Of a stretch of 64,000 nt of DNA, positions 1 to 10,190 are shown in pieces (position 1 is the stretch's first letter; every line of letters starts with the position of its first letter). The notes under the pieces were generated by a model. The model was not told the origin of the DNA, made no database searches, and saw only the letters and a list, made by a program, of their open reading frames with translations. The DNA comes from Telopea speciosissima. Taxonomy: Eukaryota; Streptophyta; Magnoliopsida; Proteales; Proteaceae. Where the stretch lies: NCBI RefSeq assembly GCF_018873765.1, contig NC_057920.1:16273307-16337306 (forward strand). The letters run 5' to 3'. A program made the translations under genes and the position numbers.

Positions 1-390
1 CTGAGACTCTTTGTTTGACATTTATTACTTCTTATCACCCTAGGAACATTTAGGTCATCATTGGATGTGGTTTAGGTTTGGTAGGGCTGAGCCAAAAAAT
101 TTCCAATTTCTTGCCTATTCTTGACTACCCCCAACATAAGGTGCTAGTTTCTTGCTTATTTGTGGTCCTCTTCTTTTTGGTAAATCAATAGAGTTCTCCG
201 TCCTGCAGTTTACTCACCTGGGCATTAGATTCTAAAGAAAGGGTTTAGTGAAAGGCCAGGGTTGAGTAACAGTACCAAAATTGGAAGTGACAAATAAGGA
301 GAAAAAGAAGCTCCAAAGCACTTAATAGGAGGACCAGAGAATATTTCAACTAATGAAGAAAGGGTATTTACATTATCATTATTCCTGCAG

Positions 391-3300
391 AGCTTCCCCC
401 ACGACCTTTACTTGAGAGGCTTGCAAGAGAGCTCCGACGTCGGCTGGTAACATTATTTCCTTTTTGACATTGAACTAATTTTCATGTCTGTGGTTGATAT
501 GTAATTCTTGGTTATTTTTTGTGTTTTACTTGCAGGGTCTCCGGCTGTTCAACATAGATATAATCCGAGAGCATGGCACCAAAGACCATTTTTATGTTAT
601 TGACATAAACTACTTCCCTGGCAAGTGAAAATCAATTCCTTTTTTATACCCTGCTAGTCATTGCTCATTTTATCCATGTCTTGAGACTTGACTATATGTA
701 ATCCATCCTTCGAGATTCTTGAGTCTATTATAGTCTATACTAGCAAACGGATTTCATCCGACTTTGGTTTGGGTTCGGTGCTTCATTAACGTGTGTGCAG
801 ATTATCATAATTGACCTACAATTTAGTCTTTGACTGTTCAAATCCTTAGCTGCACTTATGTTACCCCCCCCCCCCCCAAAAAAAAAAAAAAGTAAAAAAA
901 ACTTTTTCAGATTAGCATACTGTAATATATTCAATTGAAAGCAAAGAAATGGATTTTGAATGTCTATATCTGCTCCTTGGCATTTGAACTTACTCATTGC
1001 ACCTTCTCTACCCTGAAAATATTTGGGAAAACTACATGATTATCTACTATTGGGGTTCCCTTTAAAAAACTGTCCACCTTGGGTTTGAGTTTACAAAAAT
1101 ACCCAATTTTGGGTTTCGGTTTACAAAATGTACATTTTTTACCGTTTTACCCCCAACCTCCCCTTCCCCTCCTCTGCTCAGGCTCTGCCTCTCCCTTCCC
1201 CAACCTCGCCAGCTCCCTTGCCCCACCCCCACCCCCTCCCCCTCCTCCACTGTCCTGCTCTACTCAGTCCCCACCCACTCTGTATTTCCCCAACCACCCC
1301 CCACCTTCGACCTCCAACAGCCTCACTCCCATCTCTGCTCTGCAACCCATATCTGCCCATACCCTTTCCTCCCACTGCCACTGCAGACTACTCCTACCAC
1401 CACCCTTTGATGCAGATCAAAGCTCGAAGAAGAGGACAAACATAAAAGTCAGAAAATACTGTTCACGAATTACTGTTCACACAAACAGTGATTTGGGTTG
1501 ATATGGACTTCTGTGTGAAGATTAGGTGCTGATTGGTGGAATATTCTGGTGTTAGTTTCTATTTTCTTAGTTATTTGTTTCTAAATTAGAGTTTCTATTT
1601 TAGTTGTTAGATTTTATTTAGAAGTTCTATTTCAGTTGTTTCTAATTTAGTTTCATTGTTTGTAATCCAAGTCTCAGCCTTATAAGAGACTTGCTATTTT
1701 ATTGATTCTATATTTATAGTTTCCAATTTTAGGACTTGTCAAGTTTAACTTCTAATTGTTGTAATTTGAGGAGCAAGTCAAAAATTGCTTTGAAGCAAAA
1801 GATTCTCTTGTCCAATGGTTGTGACATGAAGGGCTGGGGGCCTGGCTGAGAAAGCCAAAATCCTAGGGCAGAGAGAGCCTGGTTGGTGAGAGCCGAATCT
1901 CCTTAGCCCCTTCTCTCTTCTTCTCCTATCCTCTACTTCTCTTATTTGATTCCCTACTGTTCCTGCTGTTGTGTGACTGCAATCAAGTGCTGCAACCTGC
2001 TACTACATCTGTGAAGATCTAGAGAGCATCCTTAAAAAGCAACCGAATCTGCTGTTGCTGTCCAATGGCAAAGAAGGTCACTTTCCTCACTTGCGACTGC
2101 ATCAGTTCCTTATTCATTGCTGCTGATTCAAAGGTCTTGATCTCAACACTCTTCCGCCCAATCAGAGCGATACTTGGAGGACTGCTTCATGCCCCTAAGG
2201 AGCCCACAAGACCTCAGTCTTGAACCCTGCTACTGTTCCTTTCATTGTATCGATCCTGCTGCAATTGATCTCCCGCTGGTTTCCCTGGTTCGAGGTCAAG
2301 TTTTGCATTACCCTTGCAGCCCCACGTCGCTGATTCTCTACCAGAGGGATACATCCCACTTGACTGGGAACAAAAAGGGCCTCTGCCCCTCTATCCTTCC
2401 GGTCGAAAAACAGGGAATCCCATATCTTCAGTTTAAGGTCATCCGTCTTCTCTGACAACCAAGCTGTTCTCTGCATTTCTCAACCCCCACCTCTGCTCTG
2501 TAACCCATTTCCGTAACTCTAAGATGAATCAAACCCAAGTCTGTGTGTCTCTCGCATTGCACTGAAGAGGGCAACCATCTTCAATCTTGATCCCTCTCTT
2601 CAACCACTACTATATCCCTTGCAACCCCTCTTTGGCAATGGAAGCAGCAGAAGAGGTGTAACATTCATGTCGCTTCGTGTTTGGTGCACCATACAGGCAG
2701 AAGCCTCTTATATTTGGTCCGTGTGAATGCGTCAAAAACCGGGTGAGTGCTCTGAGATTAAAGAGAGGGGTAGGGAGGTTGCAGGGGCTAGGCTGGGTGC
2801 AGTAAAGCGGTAGTTGCAAGTTGGGGCGGGATTACATGGGGTGGGGTAGCAGGGAATGGTGGGGTGGCAAGGCAGGGAGGTGGGGATGTGGGGATGTGGG
2901 GCTGCGCAGGGGAGTGGTGGTCGCGCAGGGGTGGGGGGCATGAATGGCAGGGGCAGTGTATGTGCGAAGGAGGTACGCGGAGGTGGTGTGCGGTGGACTT
3001 GGTTGTGAGATGTTGAAGGGATGGATTGTGAGATGTTGCAAGGTGGAGCGGGGAAGCAGGGGGGGTGGGAGTTCGGAGAAGACGACGGGGTCGGTTGGTG
3101 GCGGTGGCGGAGGCAGCTCCAATGGTATGGGGAAGGCGATAGGATTGGCTATACAAGGCTGGTAGGGGAAATTAGGGGCAAAAATGCCAAAATATGTGGG
3201 AAAATGAAGGTGATTCACTGTTTGGGTTACTCATGTAAACCGAAACCCAACATTATATATTTTTGTCAAATGAAACAATAATTAGATACTTTTTTAAAGA

Positions 3301-4184
3301 CAAACTTGATTTTGTTGAATCTTGTGCATTCTAAAAATAGAAGTAATACAAGGTTGCAAATTGCCACTTGAGTATGATAGAACCATTCATATGCCATGAT
3401 AAGTTTTCAAGAATTTTACTAGGATAATAGTGGGCCAAGTTTGTTTGTGAGTCCCAGTGACTTGGTAGCATCCTCGGACAATTTTGAAACATGATAGCTG
3501 AGGCAGCAACCCAAAATGGATGCACATATTTTTTTTCCCTTGAATTACGTTCCTTCCTCTTTGGCAAGTTCATCATTATAGTCAGCTGCCCCATTGGCGG
3601 CAGAGCCCCTATTTTAGAACATTTTATATTCAAGTAGTTTAAGAGAACATTTGAGGAATATTAAGGATGCTATTATTTGTATGTGGTGGCTGATCTGTTG
3701 CTGTAGGCCCATAGCTTGCAAGTTTTATAGCCTGTTGTGTCACTAGAGAGAACTTTGGAATTTTGCTTTTTTCTTCTATATATATGGGAGAAAGAACGCC
3801 ACCCGGTTGCACCAGACACGCTGCCCCTGCACCCTGACATGGATGTGAAATGATTGCCGCACCCCCTGGAAATGACCTGGGGTGTGGCGGTCAATTTGCC
3901 CGCCCGTGTCAGGGTGCAGGGGCAGCGTGCGCTGCGCAACCGGGTGGCGTTCTCTTTCCCCCCCTTCCCCCCCCCCCTCCCTTCACAAACACACACACAC
4001 GTTTCAGGCCTGCACTTGATTGTGTGCTTGTGTTCCTCACTCTTTCCTCCTAGCATGTGCTGAGAAGATTTTGAAACCTATTGCAGGGTATGGGAAAATG
4101 CCAGAATATGAGCACATATTTACAGATTTCCTCCTGAGTCTGGTACAGTGCAAGTACAAGAAGCGTCTTGTGAATAATTGTTGA
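391..4184 (+). CDS. ITPK: Inositol-tetrakisphosphate 1-kinase (ITPK), 3' part, last three exons
   Basis: This is the C-terminal part of a cytosolic/nuclear ATP-grasp kinase that phosphorylates inositol tris- and tetrakisphosphates on the route to phytate. Exons read by eye: 391-446 ([18 protein letters not shown]), 536-620 ([14 protein letters not shown], then [12 protein letters not shown]) and 4087-4184 ([18 protein letters not shown], ending KKRLVNNC, stop 4182-4184). The DINYFPGYGKMP motif, which lies in the ATP/Mg-binding part of the family, is split by the last intron. Acceptors are TGCAG at 531-535 and TTGCAG at 4081-4086. The first intron seen starts GTAACA. The second keeps the frame only if it starts GCAAGT at 621, a GC-AG intron; the GT four bases later would give PGKVW instead of PGYGK. 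Upstream exons lie outside the window. No stop or frameshift is seen, so the gene looks functional. Confidence 0.93.
864..891. repeat. Poly-C / poly-A tract in ITPK intron
   Basis: A run of about 14 C is followed directly by about 14 A inside the last ITPK intron. It is simple sequence with no coding meaning; length is likely to vary between individuals and sequencing runs. Confidence 0.9.
1060..3299. mobile_element. Large fold-back (TIR) element inside ITPK intron
   Basis: The left end (CTTTAAAAAACTG, then GGGTTTCGGTTTACA) reappears inverted at the right end (TGTAAACCGAAACCC, then TTTTTTAAAG). Next to these ends the left arm is strongly C-rich (about 1145-1420) and the right arm G-rich (about 2750-3165), as expected of long imperfect inverted arms. 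The middle (about 1500-2620) contains an AT-rich stretch with TATAAGAG near 1681 that looks LTR-like but shows no clean LTR ends. No transposase frame is seen; the proline/glycine-rich open frames in the arms are base-composition artefacts. No target-site duplication could be matched, so the exact ends and the superfamily (Mutator-like suspected) are uncertain. Confidence 0.55.
3786..3960. mobile_element. Fold-back MITE in ITPK intron
   Basis: About 75-80 bp at the left (GGGAGAAAGAACGCCACCCG, then CTGCCCCTGCACCCTGACA) is repeated inverted at the right, ending CGGGTGGCGTTCTCTTTCCC. It is about 175 bp, GC-rich and non-coding, and lies about 130 bp upstream of the last ITPK exon. It would form a long hairpin in the pre-mRNA. 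It resembles in layout the Mutator-type MITEs elsewhere in the window; no clear target duplication is seen. Confidence 0.75.
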
Positions 4185-5540
4185 AGGCATCCATGAAAAA
4201 AGAAAGGAGACATGTTATATTTGATGTTTGAATGTGTATTCACGAGAATATATGTATTTTTCCTCTTATCCTTCAGTTTGATGTACAGCATCCTGTATGA
4301 TCTGTGCTTGCAGCTGGGAGGTTTCCACAGGAAAAAGTGGAAGAAGGTAAACCCCTCCCCTCCCCTCTTTTTTTGACTTGTGTAATTACTTGGCTCTAAT
4401 GATGACAATGTCCTTTCCAAAAGCCTCTGTCATGTACATAAGTTCTTTCAATTAAAATGTAATTTTCTTTGATTGCTCAAACTGGTGTCCCAATCTCTAT
4501 TTTTCCTGTCTTTGTTTTGATTGCCACTGTGGTCAATTCCATATGGATGGCTGGCCTTTGCTGGGTTTTGTTAAATTTACATGATTCAATCGCTTGAGTC
4601 TCCTAGTTTTGGTGATGGCTTTTGTGCGGTGTTTACTAATACGGTGCCGAGCTTGACTCTTGCAAATGGTGGTGGAGAGACGGTGATGGTCATCTCTGTT
4701 TGTGGCACGGAAGACTGTGTGTGTGTGTGGACGTGGTGAGAAGGTTGCCAATTTTAATTTCACTCTCGAGCTGGTATATGGTGCAAATTATAATAAAATA
4801 GTTTCATTTTTTGAATTGAATTGAGAAATCACATTATTAGGTGGTGATAATAAAGGGTTCGGTGTAATAGCTGGTACTTTGGCAAATTTCAGCCTAAAAC
4901 ATAGGAAGTGCAAGGAATGATTGAAAAATGAGTTTAGAATTACAAGAACGTCGTTTCATTAGTTACTTCACGCCAAATTGAATTAACTTCTGTGCTACCT
5001 TTTCAACTTGCTTGGTGTTGAAATTTGACCACTGCGGGAGGGCATGGTCTTTTGAAATATATGGATGGTATCGGTATCGTATCAGGTAATATGTATCGGT
5101 TTTTGCAAGTAACCAATCCTGATACTGTATCAGTGATACAGTATGGATAAGGGGTAAAATAATCAACAAATCATGTTCAAAGGAGATTCAGTGGCAGATT
5201 TTTCCGATGCGACTGCTACTGATCCGATATTGTATCAGTTTCCAGGTTGATCGATACCACAAATTTCGATCCGATTCTTTGAATGATGCATGTACTTGTC
5301 CTATGATCGATGTTTGAGTCTGTTTATTACTTAAAAGTAGAGCTTAGCCTGCTTTATAGTCAATAATATTAATCCAAGACTAAATTTTCTTTTATATTTA
5401 TAATGAATGGATGAAGTCTTTGTTCATGCATGCCTACAAGTTCATTACAAAATTGAGAATTCTAATGAGATTTTGTGATTAAGGAAACCTTGTGCATATA
5501 TGTCAATGGCATGAAAGCTTCTACCATGAAGCATCCTAAC
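4185..5540. other. ITPK 3' region and intergenic DNA, no gene
   Basis: This holds the ITPK 3' UTR (end not determinable) and non-coding AT-rich sequence. Around 5060-5290 there is an inverted repeat rich in GGTATCGGTATCG / GATCCGATAC words, a family that recurs at about 19360-19610 and, as decayed pieces, in the MADS array. No coding exon is recognised. Confidence 0.5.
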
Positions 5541-5999
5541 AAGATGGATCAGCGTTAATCTTTGAGATGGGCATCTAGCATTTTGTTAGATGGCAATCTC
5601 CTTTTATTCACTGCAGGTCCTATAAGAGGATGTAATAACAAGGAGCCTGAATTGGTCGCAATTATTAGTGGTTTAATTTGGGCAAACAAGAGGGCTGAAG
5701 CTAAAAGAAGTCTGATGCTCAAATACTCTGTTGCCTGGACTTCTTCCAACTCCATCCCGTTCTCCTTGGCCTTTTGAACTGTTGACCTATTTTTTACAGA
5801 TCTCTAACCTTTCTAGGGATTTGATTTTCCGACATATTGAGGACAATTTTTTGCTAACTAAACTCAACTCAATGGCCTTTGAAGTATATAATTCAAAATA
5901 TCCCTATATGTATGATTCGTGTAAAAAATTGCCGTCTAATTAATATATTTTCTTTCTTTCCATCAAAAAAAAAAAAAAAAAAGATGGATCAGCGTTAAT
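5541..5999 (+). mobile_element. 5'-truncated LINE (RNase H-like end) with perfect TSD
   Basis: A 19-bp direct repeat, AAGATGGATCAGCGTTAAT, is present at 5541-5559 and 5981-5999. Between them is a 421-bp insert ending in poly(A) (5965-5982), the signature of target-primed reverse transcription. The insert translates near its start as LLFTAGPIRGCNNKEPELVA followed by IISGLIWANKRAEA, which is the RNase H-like domain found at the C-terminus of plant non-LTR retrotransposons and RVT_3 proteins. The frame breaks after the GNLL...AEAKRS block and the catalytic domain is incomplete, so the copy is dead. Confidence 0.85.
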
Positions 6000-6038
6000 G
6001 GTTGCAAGGGTCAATTGATGGTCCCCAAGTGCTCAGTC

Positions 6039-6393
6039 TCTATATAAGAGCCTAAGCAAGAGGTGCCTAAGGCAAGAAAATATCACTCAACAAAATCTTA
6101 GAAAGTTGTAGACTTGCAGTAACTCAGAGCTACAAGGGCAGAAGTGAAGATGTTCGGCACATGAGCAAGTCCTTTCAAGTTGCAGAGTAGAGCTAACTCT
6201 AAACCTGAAGGGTGTCTCTTATGAATACATCGAAGAAGATTTCACTCATAGAAGTTCTTTGCTTCTCAAATATAACCCAATTCATAAGAAAATACATGTG
6301 CTCCTACACGGCGAAAATCGTGGAAACCATCATCATACTCGAATACATAGATGAGACATGGGAGAGCTATAACATAATGCTTGAAGATCCTTA
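6039..6393 (+). pseudogene. Tau-class glutathione S-transferase pseudogene, N-terminal domain only
   Basis: Three reading-frame pieces together spell a GSTU thioredoxin-fold domain: KMFGT-stop-ASPF (about 6147-6180), then [20 protein letters not shown] and [20 protein letters not shown], then, after a shift, [14 protein letters not shown] up to LEDP at about 6391. The family expects W where the TGA sits (GTWASPFS) and HGEKPVxES where the second shift sits. A TATA-like TCTATATAAGAG at 6039 and leader-like sequence precede the start, so this looks like a degraded genomic copy and not a processed one. The C-terminal alpha-helical domain is absent. Known family role: glutathione conjugation in the cytosol; this copy cannot make it. 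Confidence 0.8.
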
Positions 6394-7834
6394 AGAGGTA
6401 GTACTTTTTGCATTTGTATAGCTTTATGTTTGTTCACTTCAGTAGGTTATTTATTTACAAAAAAGGAAAAAAGTTTCCTACATGGACATTCTGAGAGATT
6501 TTTCCACAAAGGCAGTTGGTTCTGCCATGTGGACAAATACTGATTTAGTTATTTTAACCATTGGATAGATGGGGAGGGCCTCATGCCTGTTGGTTGATCT
6601 AGACATGGAACCGTGGTGTTTCATAGAGATGAAGGGTGCAAGAAGTGAATTACCAGAGGTGCTGCAAAGAAGGGTAAAACAAAGGAAGAGGGAATAGAAT
6701 TTTGTGGTGACTAGCAATTTGCTTTTCAGGGGTGAGATTTAGGCCATATGAAACTCTATTATTTAGGTTGAGGATGATGACTAGGTTAGACCACTGTAAT
6801 GTTGATACTTGACAATAGGAGAGTTGAGCTCCTTGATGACATTGAGAAGCTGTGTTTCTTTCATTTATTACAAACAGTAATGCAGGGGGGGGGTACATTT
6901 TTCTTGGTGCAACAGTGGGTGGGTGATAACTGTGAACAGATTATGTGAAGTGTTTTGAGTTTACCCATCGCTAAGGACATTTGTCTTCTTCAGGGATTTC
7001 GGATCAAACACTCATGGTGGTAGTCGCAGGTAAAGCTAAGCCCTACAGTTTTTTTAGTCATTAGACATTTCACGAGGGGTTCATGGAGTTGTCAACTAGG
7101 CATGGGTTTTTCACTTGCTGGGTTCCCTGTGTACAATTCTTGGTGGCTGCAGAGTGAAGGTAATGTAAACTTTGGGTTCCTTCTTCAGGGAGTTTGCTGT
7201 ATCAGTGCAAACAGTACAGGGCTTTGGATGGCGTATTAGAGATGGGAGAGACATTAAGTTACTAATATCTAAGATTCAACTTCCAGCACTCCATGTAGCT
7301 CTACATGTTGCATAGAATATTTGATTAATTATTAGAAGAATCAAAGGGTAGTAGCTTCTGTCAATGTTATATTGGACGTTTCAAGGACTTGACTACACAT
7401 GAATCCTGTGTTTCAGACTCAGATCGAATGAGCAGGAGTCTTGTAATCAGTAACTAAGATGTAGCATTTAAAAATTTTCAACATTCTCAAAATAATACAG
7501 TACGGTGTCCATACCGTCCAAGTAGAGCTGAGAAACACCGACTTGAAACTTTCAATACTCATCCATTTCATAACTTAAAAGGAACAGCCTCCTGGAGACG
7601 CTGCGACTTGCGAGGGGTTGTAAGGGGAAAAACATCAAACAGTTGGTAGGTATTGCGGATAGGCACTGAGAACAGCAATTAATTGAAAGCAAGCTAAATG
7701 TGACACAAGCGCGAAAGAAGTCCCGAACGAGAAGGAATTAAATTTCATTGTGTACCAAAAACAACAACAGAGGAAGACCAAATAAAGAAGGAAAGAAAAT
7801 AACTAACATGAAGATGAAGATGTTCGGTCCTTCC
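6394..7834. other. Intergenic, no gene recognised
   Basis: Non-coding AT-rich DNA with a poly-G run near 6886-6894. Short open frames show no recognisable motif. The right part (about 7500-7834) probably includes the 3' UTR of the minus-strand PSRP6 gene. Confidence 0.45.
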
Positions 7835-8152
7835 TCAAGGATTCTCGATTGATTGTGGAGTGGGAGAAGTGAGAACAGTGGCGGCAGGTTCATCAGCAGT
7901 GAGGAGACTCCAATCAGGAGGGAGAGCAGGGAGAGGTGGGTAGACTGTGGGGCGACGCTTGATGTCCCAAGGCTGAGTTTTCTTGGGCCTAGTCTTCATG
8001 TGGTGCGCCGTCCCCTTCTTCTGTGGCCGAGACGAGCACTCTATCACCAAATCCCTTCTTCTTCCAACGCTGGTTGGAGCTGCCTTCGTTACAAGACCAG
8101 TGGAATTGTTGGGTAACACGATTCTTGACCCAAACACCGCTGAAATCGACAT
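7835..8152 (-). CDS. PSRP6: Plastid-specific ribosomal protein 6 (cL38), chloroplast 50S subunit
   Basis: A single-exon 105-residue protein, matching the small size of this family. It begins MSISAVFGSRIVLP, has a basic, Ser/Thr-rich N-terminus suited to a chloroplast transit peptide, then VIECSSRPQKKGTAHHMKTR, PKKTQPWDIKRRPTVYPPLP and PPDWSLL. The PKKTQPWDIKR-PTVY-PLPPLPPDWS core is the family hallmark. The frame is open upstream to 8299, but the MSISA start is chosen because family members begin MSVSAIFG and the upstream residues have no counterpart. The product is nucleus-encoded, imported into the plastid and bound to the large ribosomal subunit. It stands alone, 2 kb downstream of the next minus-strand gene. 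Confidence 0.92.
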   Translation of the reverse strand: MSISAVFGSRIVLPNNSTGLVTKAAPTSVGRRRDLVIECSSRPQKKGTAHHMKTRPKKTQPWDIKRRPTVYPPLPALPPDWSLLTADEPAATVLTSPTPQSIENP

Positions 8153-8730
8153 TTTTCGCTCCTTCCTTCTATACTTCTTCACTTTCCCTTTGCAATTTGC
8201 TCTCTCCCCTTCGCTCAACTTTTCATTATCCAGTACCGTAAGGTATAATTGTATACCAACGAAGATGATAAATGGGTGTTTCTGGTCCTTCCATTTCAAT
8301 TTGACTACGTGTGCTGCAGCTCCAACGTGGCAGGTAAGGTTGTGGTTTATGGATTTTTGGTAGATTTTTAAATGGGATTTAAATAGAAAAATCTATTTAG
8401 GAAAATAAAACACTTAGAAATTGACACCTGGCAGGCGCAACATGCACCGGTCCCAGGTTAATTCAGTCAGTTTTTTGTTTTCCGAGCTCGGCACCATTGG
8501 ATTTTACGCCTGTCAAGTGTTGAACTCTCAGCCCCGAACTCCACCATACTACACGTTTAGAGAATTGAAGAGGATTTTTTTGCAACACGTTGCTTGATCC
8601 ATTCAATGATCAAACAAATTTTCTTTGAATACTCAAGGGGATTTAGAGGACTAGCGAGGCATTCCTACATAACTGACCAAGCATAACAACCATAGAAGGT
8701 ATGACCGGAGAATTCATTTCCAAGTCAAGA
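8153..8730. other. Upstream region of PSRP6
   Basis: Contains the presumed promoter and leader of the minus-strand PSRP6 gene. A pyrimidine/purine-biased leader is visible next to the start, but no TATA box is distinct enough to call. Beyond about 8400 the sequence is unremarkable intergenic DNA. Confidence 0.4.
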
Positions 8731-8983
8731 GTACGTCTAGCATGATGCAATGGAATCTTACACAATAGCATCCCTCTCTCCACAGCTGTTCAACCCATCT
8801 ATTGTTGCAATCGTATTTTTTCCACCGCTACTACACATGCACGCACATTCTCTCATGCTTTCGTAGGAAGAAAAAATACGATTGCAACAATAGACGGGTT
8901 AAATGGCTAAGATGCGGAGAGAGGGATCCAACAATTGATAAGATGCTAGAGTGTAAGATTCTTTACATCATGCTAGTATGTAC
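8731..8983. mobile_element. Fold-back MITE
   Basis: The left arm (GTACGTCTAGCATGATG, then TCTATTGTTGCAATCGTATT about 8797-8816) is repeated inverted on the right (AATACGATTGCAACAATAGA, ending CATCATGCTAGTATGTAC). Arms are about 90-110 bp around a loop of about 55 nt. No coding content. Confidence 0.75.
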
Positions 8984-10190
8984 ATCATTTTCCCTTAATT
9001 CACTTTTGGTTCACTAAAAAAAATTTGGGCAAGAGATCATTGTCTAGTCGTGTAGCACCAGCACGTGGGGACATCAACATAGATTTTATTTTTTATTTCA
9101 TAAGGGCAAGGCGGTACTTTAGCGTGCTCTTGTGTCTGTTTACTTCAGAATTTCCTAGACATATGAATCACTCTTCAGCGGGAAAACTCTCTCTCACCTT
9201 GCCAGCATGCACTTTGGCTGAAATCTAGAAGTGTAGACAATTCACACTTAATGATATCAAATCCTAAGACCTAAGATGATTATCAATTCACATTTAGACA
9301 GTTTCCCAAGAGGGAACTACGCTTGACCTGAACTCTTACAAACCTAAGGGTACATAGGTAGTTTGGTGTAATAACATCAAGTTTGGTCACAAAATAAAGA
9401 AAAAATAAAAAGTTCAAAACAAAAGGAAATTCAAGTGTCTCAAATATTAAGATGTTCAAATTCATTGTTAGATAATTATCATATCTCCATCCAATAATCA
9501 GCCTCAAGGCCTTCAATAGATGGGGGCCAAATTCAAAACTCATCAACCCACTTATTAATGCAACTACCTACCATGAACAAACATTACAGAACATGAAGAG
9601 TTAATAAGGCCATTCATTACACTCTCCAGGTTCCAACAAGATTTAAATTGGTTGAAAACTGTTTTTGAATGAACAATTATACAGCCATTCAATACTCTTG
9701 GACTTGTGACTTCTTAATCTGGTCCACTAGCACTGAATATGAACTTGGCCTCTCTGTTTCAATATCCATAGAAGCATAAAATCATTAACTAAAACAAGCA
9801 TCTGTTACTCTTTTTGTTGTCACTAAACATGTTATTTCCTGTCACCCATTTTAACATAGGAGAACATTAAAAACTGTGGAACCAACCCATTAAGAGTGAG
9901 ACTAAGATCCTATTAGTCTCATAGAGAAAAGGGATCGAAGCTGTGAGTCTAAACAGAAAAATTTTCCAACTAAACTGATGCTTAAGCAAGATGATATATA
10001 AAGATGAAAATGGGATCACAATAGATTTGAGAGAATGAATGGAAACCATGAAAAACAGCAGAATGCTGTTCTCATATATTTTCTTAATAGATTGTTTCAC
10101 ATTACATCCAAATGCACCAAAATAACACAAATGAGACGTTGTGGGACAGAGAAACCTCAAACTAGACAAGGATAAATGTAGAAATAATCT
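8984..10190. other. Intergenic, no gene recognised
   Basis: AT-rich non-coding DNA. A short stretch near 9025-9140 resembles 19035-19140 (both start with a GGGAAAGAGATTATTGTCTA-like word), suggesting fragments of one repeat family. The right end should contain the 3' UTR of the following minus-strand gene. Confidence 0.4.

Noticed and set aside
621-640. Canonical GT donor at 625 for the last ITPK intron
   Set aside because: It would change the invariant PGYGK motif to PGKVW; the GC donor at 621 restores it exactly.
1079-1501. Proline-rich open frames in the C-rich stretch (and minus-strand partners)
   Set aside because: Several frames on both strands are open at once because the sequence is almost only C, T and A; no family motif. 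They are composition artefacts of the fold-back element.
2732-3281. Overlapping open frames in the G-rich stretch
   Set aside because: Same reason: low-complexity arm of the element, open in many frames, no conserved domain.
8153-8299. N-terminal extension of PSRP6 to an ATG at 8299
   Set aside because: The 49 extra residues have no family counterpart and replace a normal transit-peptide start; the inner Met matches the family N-terminus.
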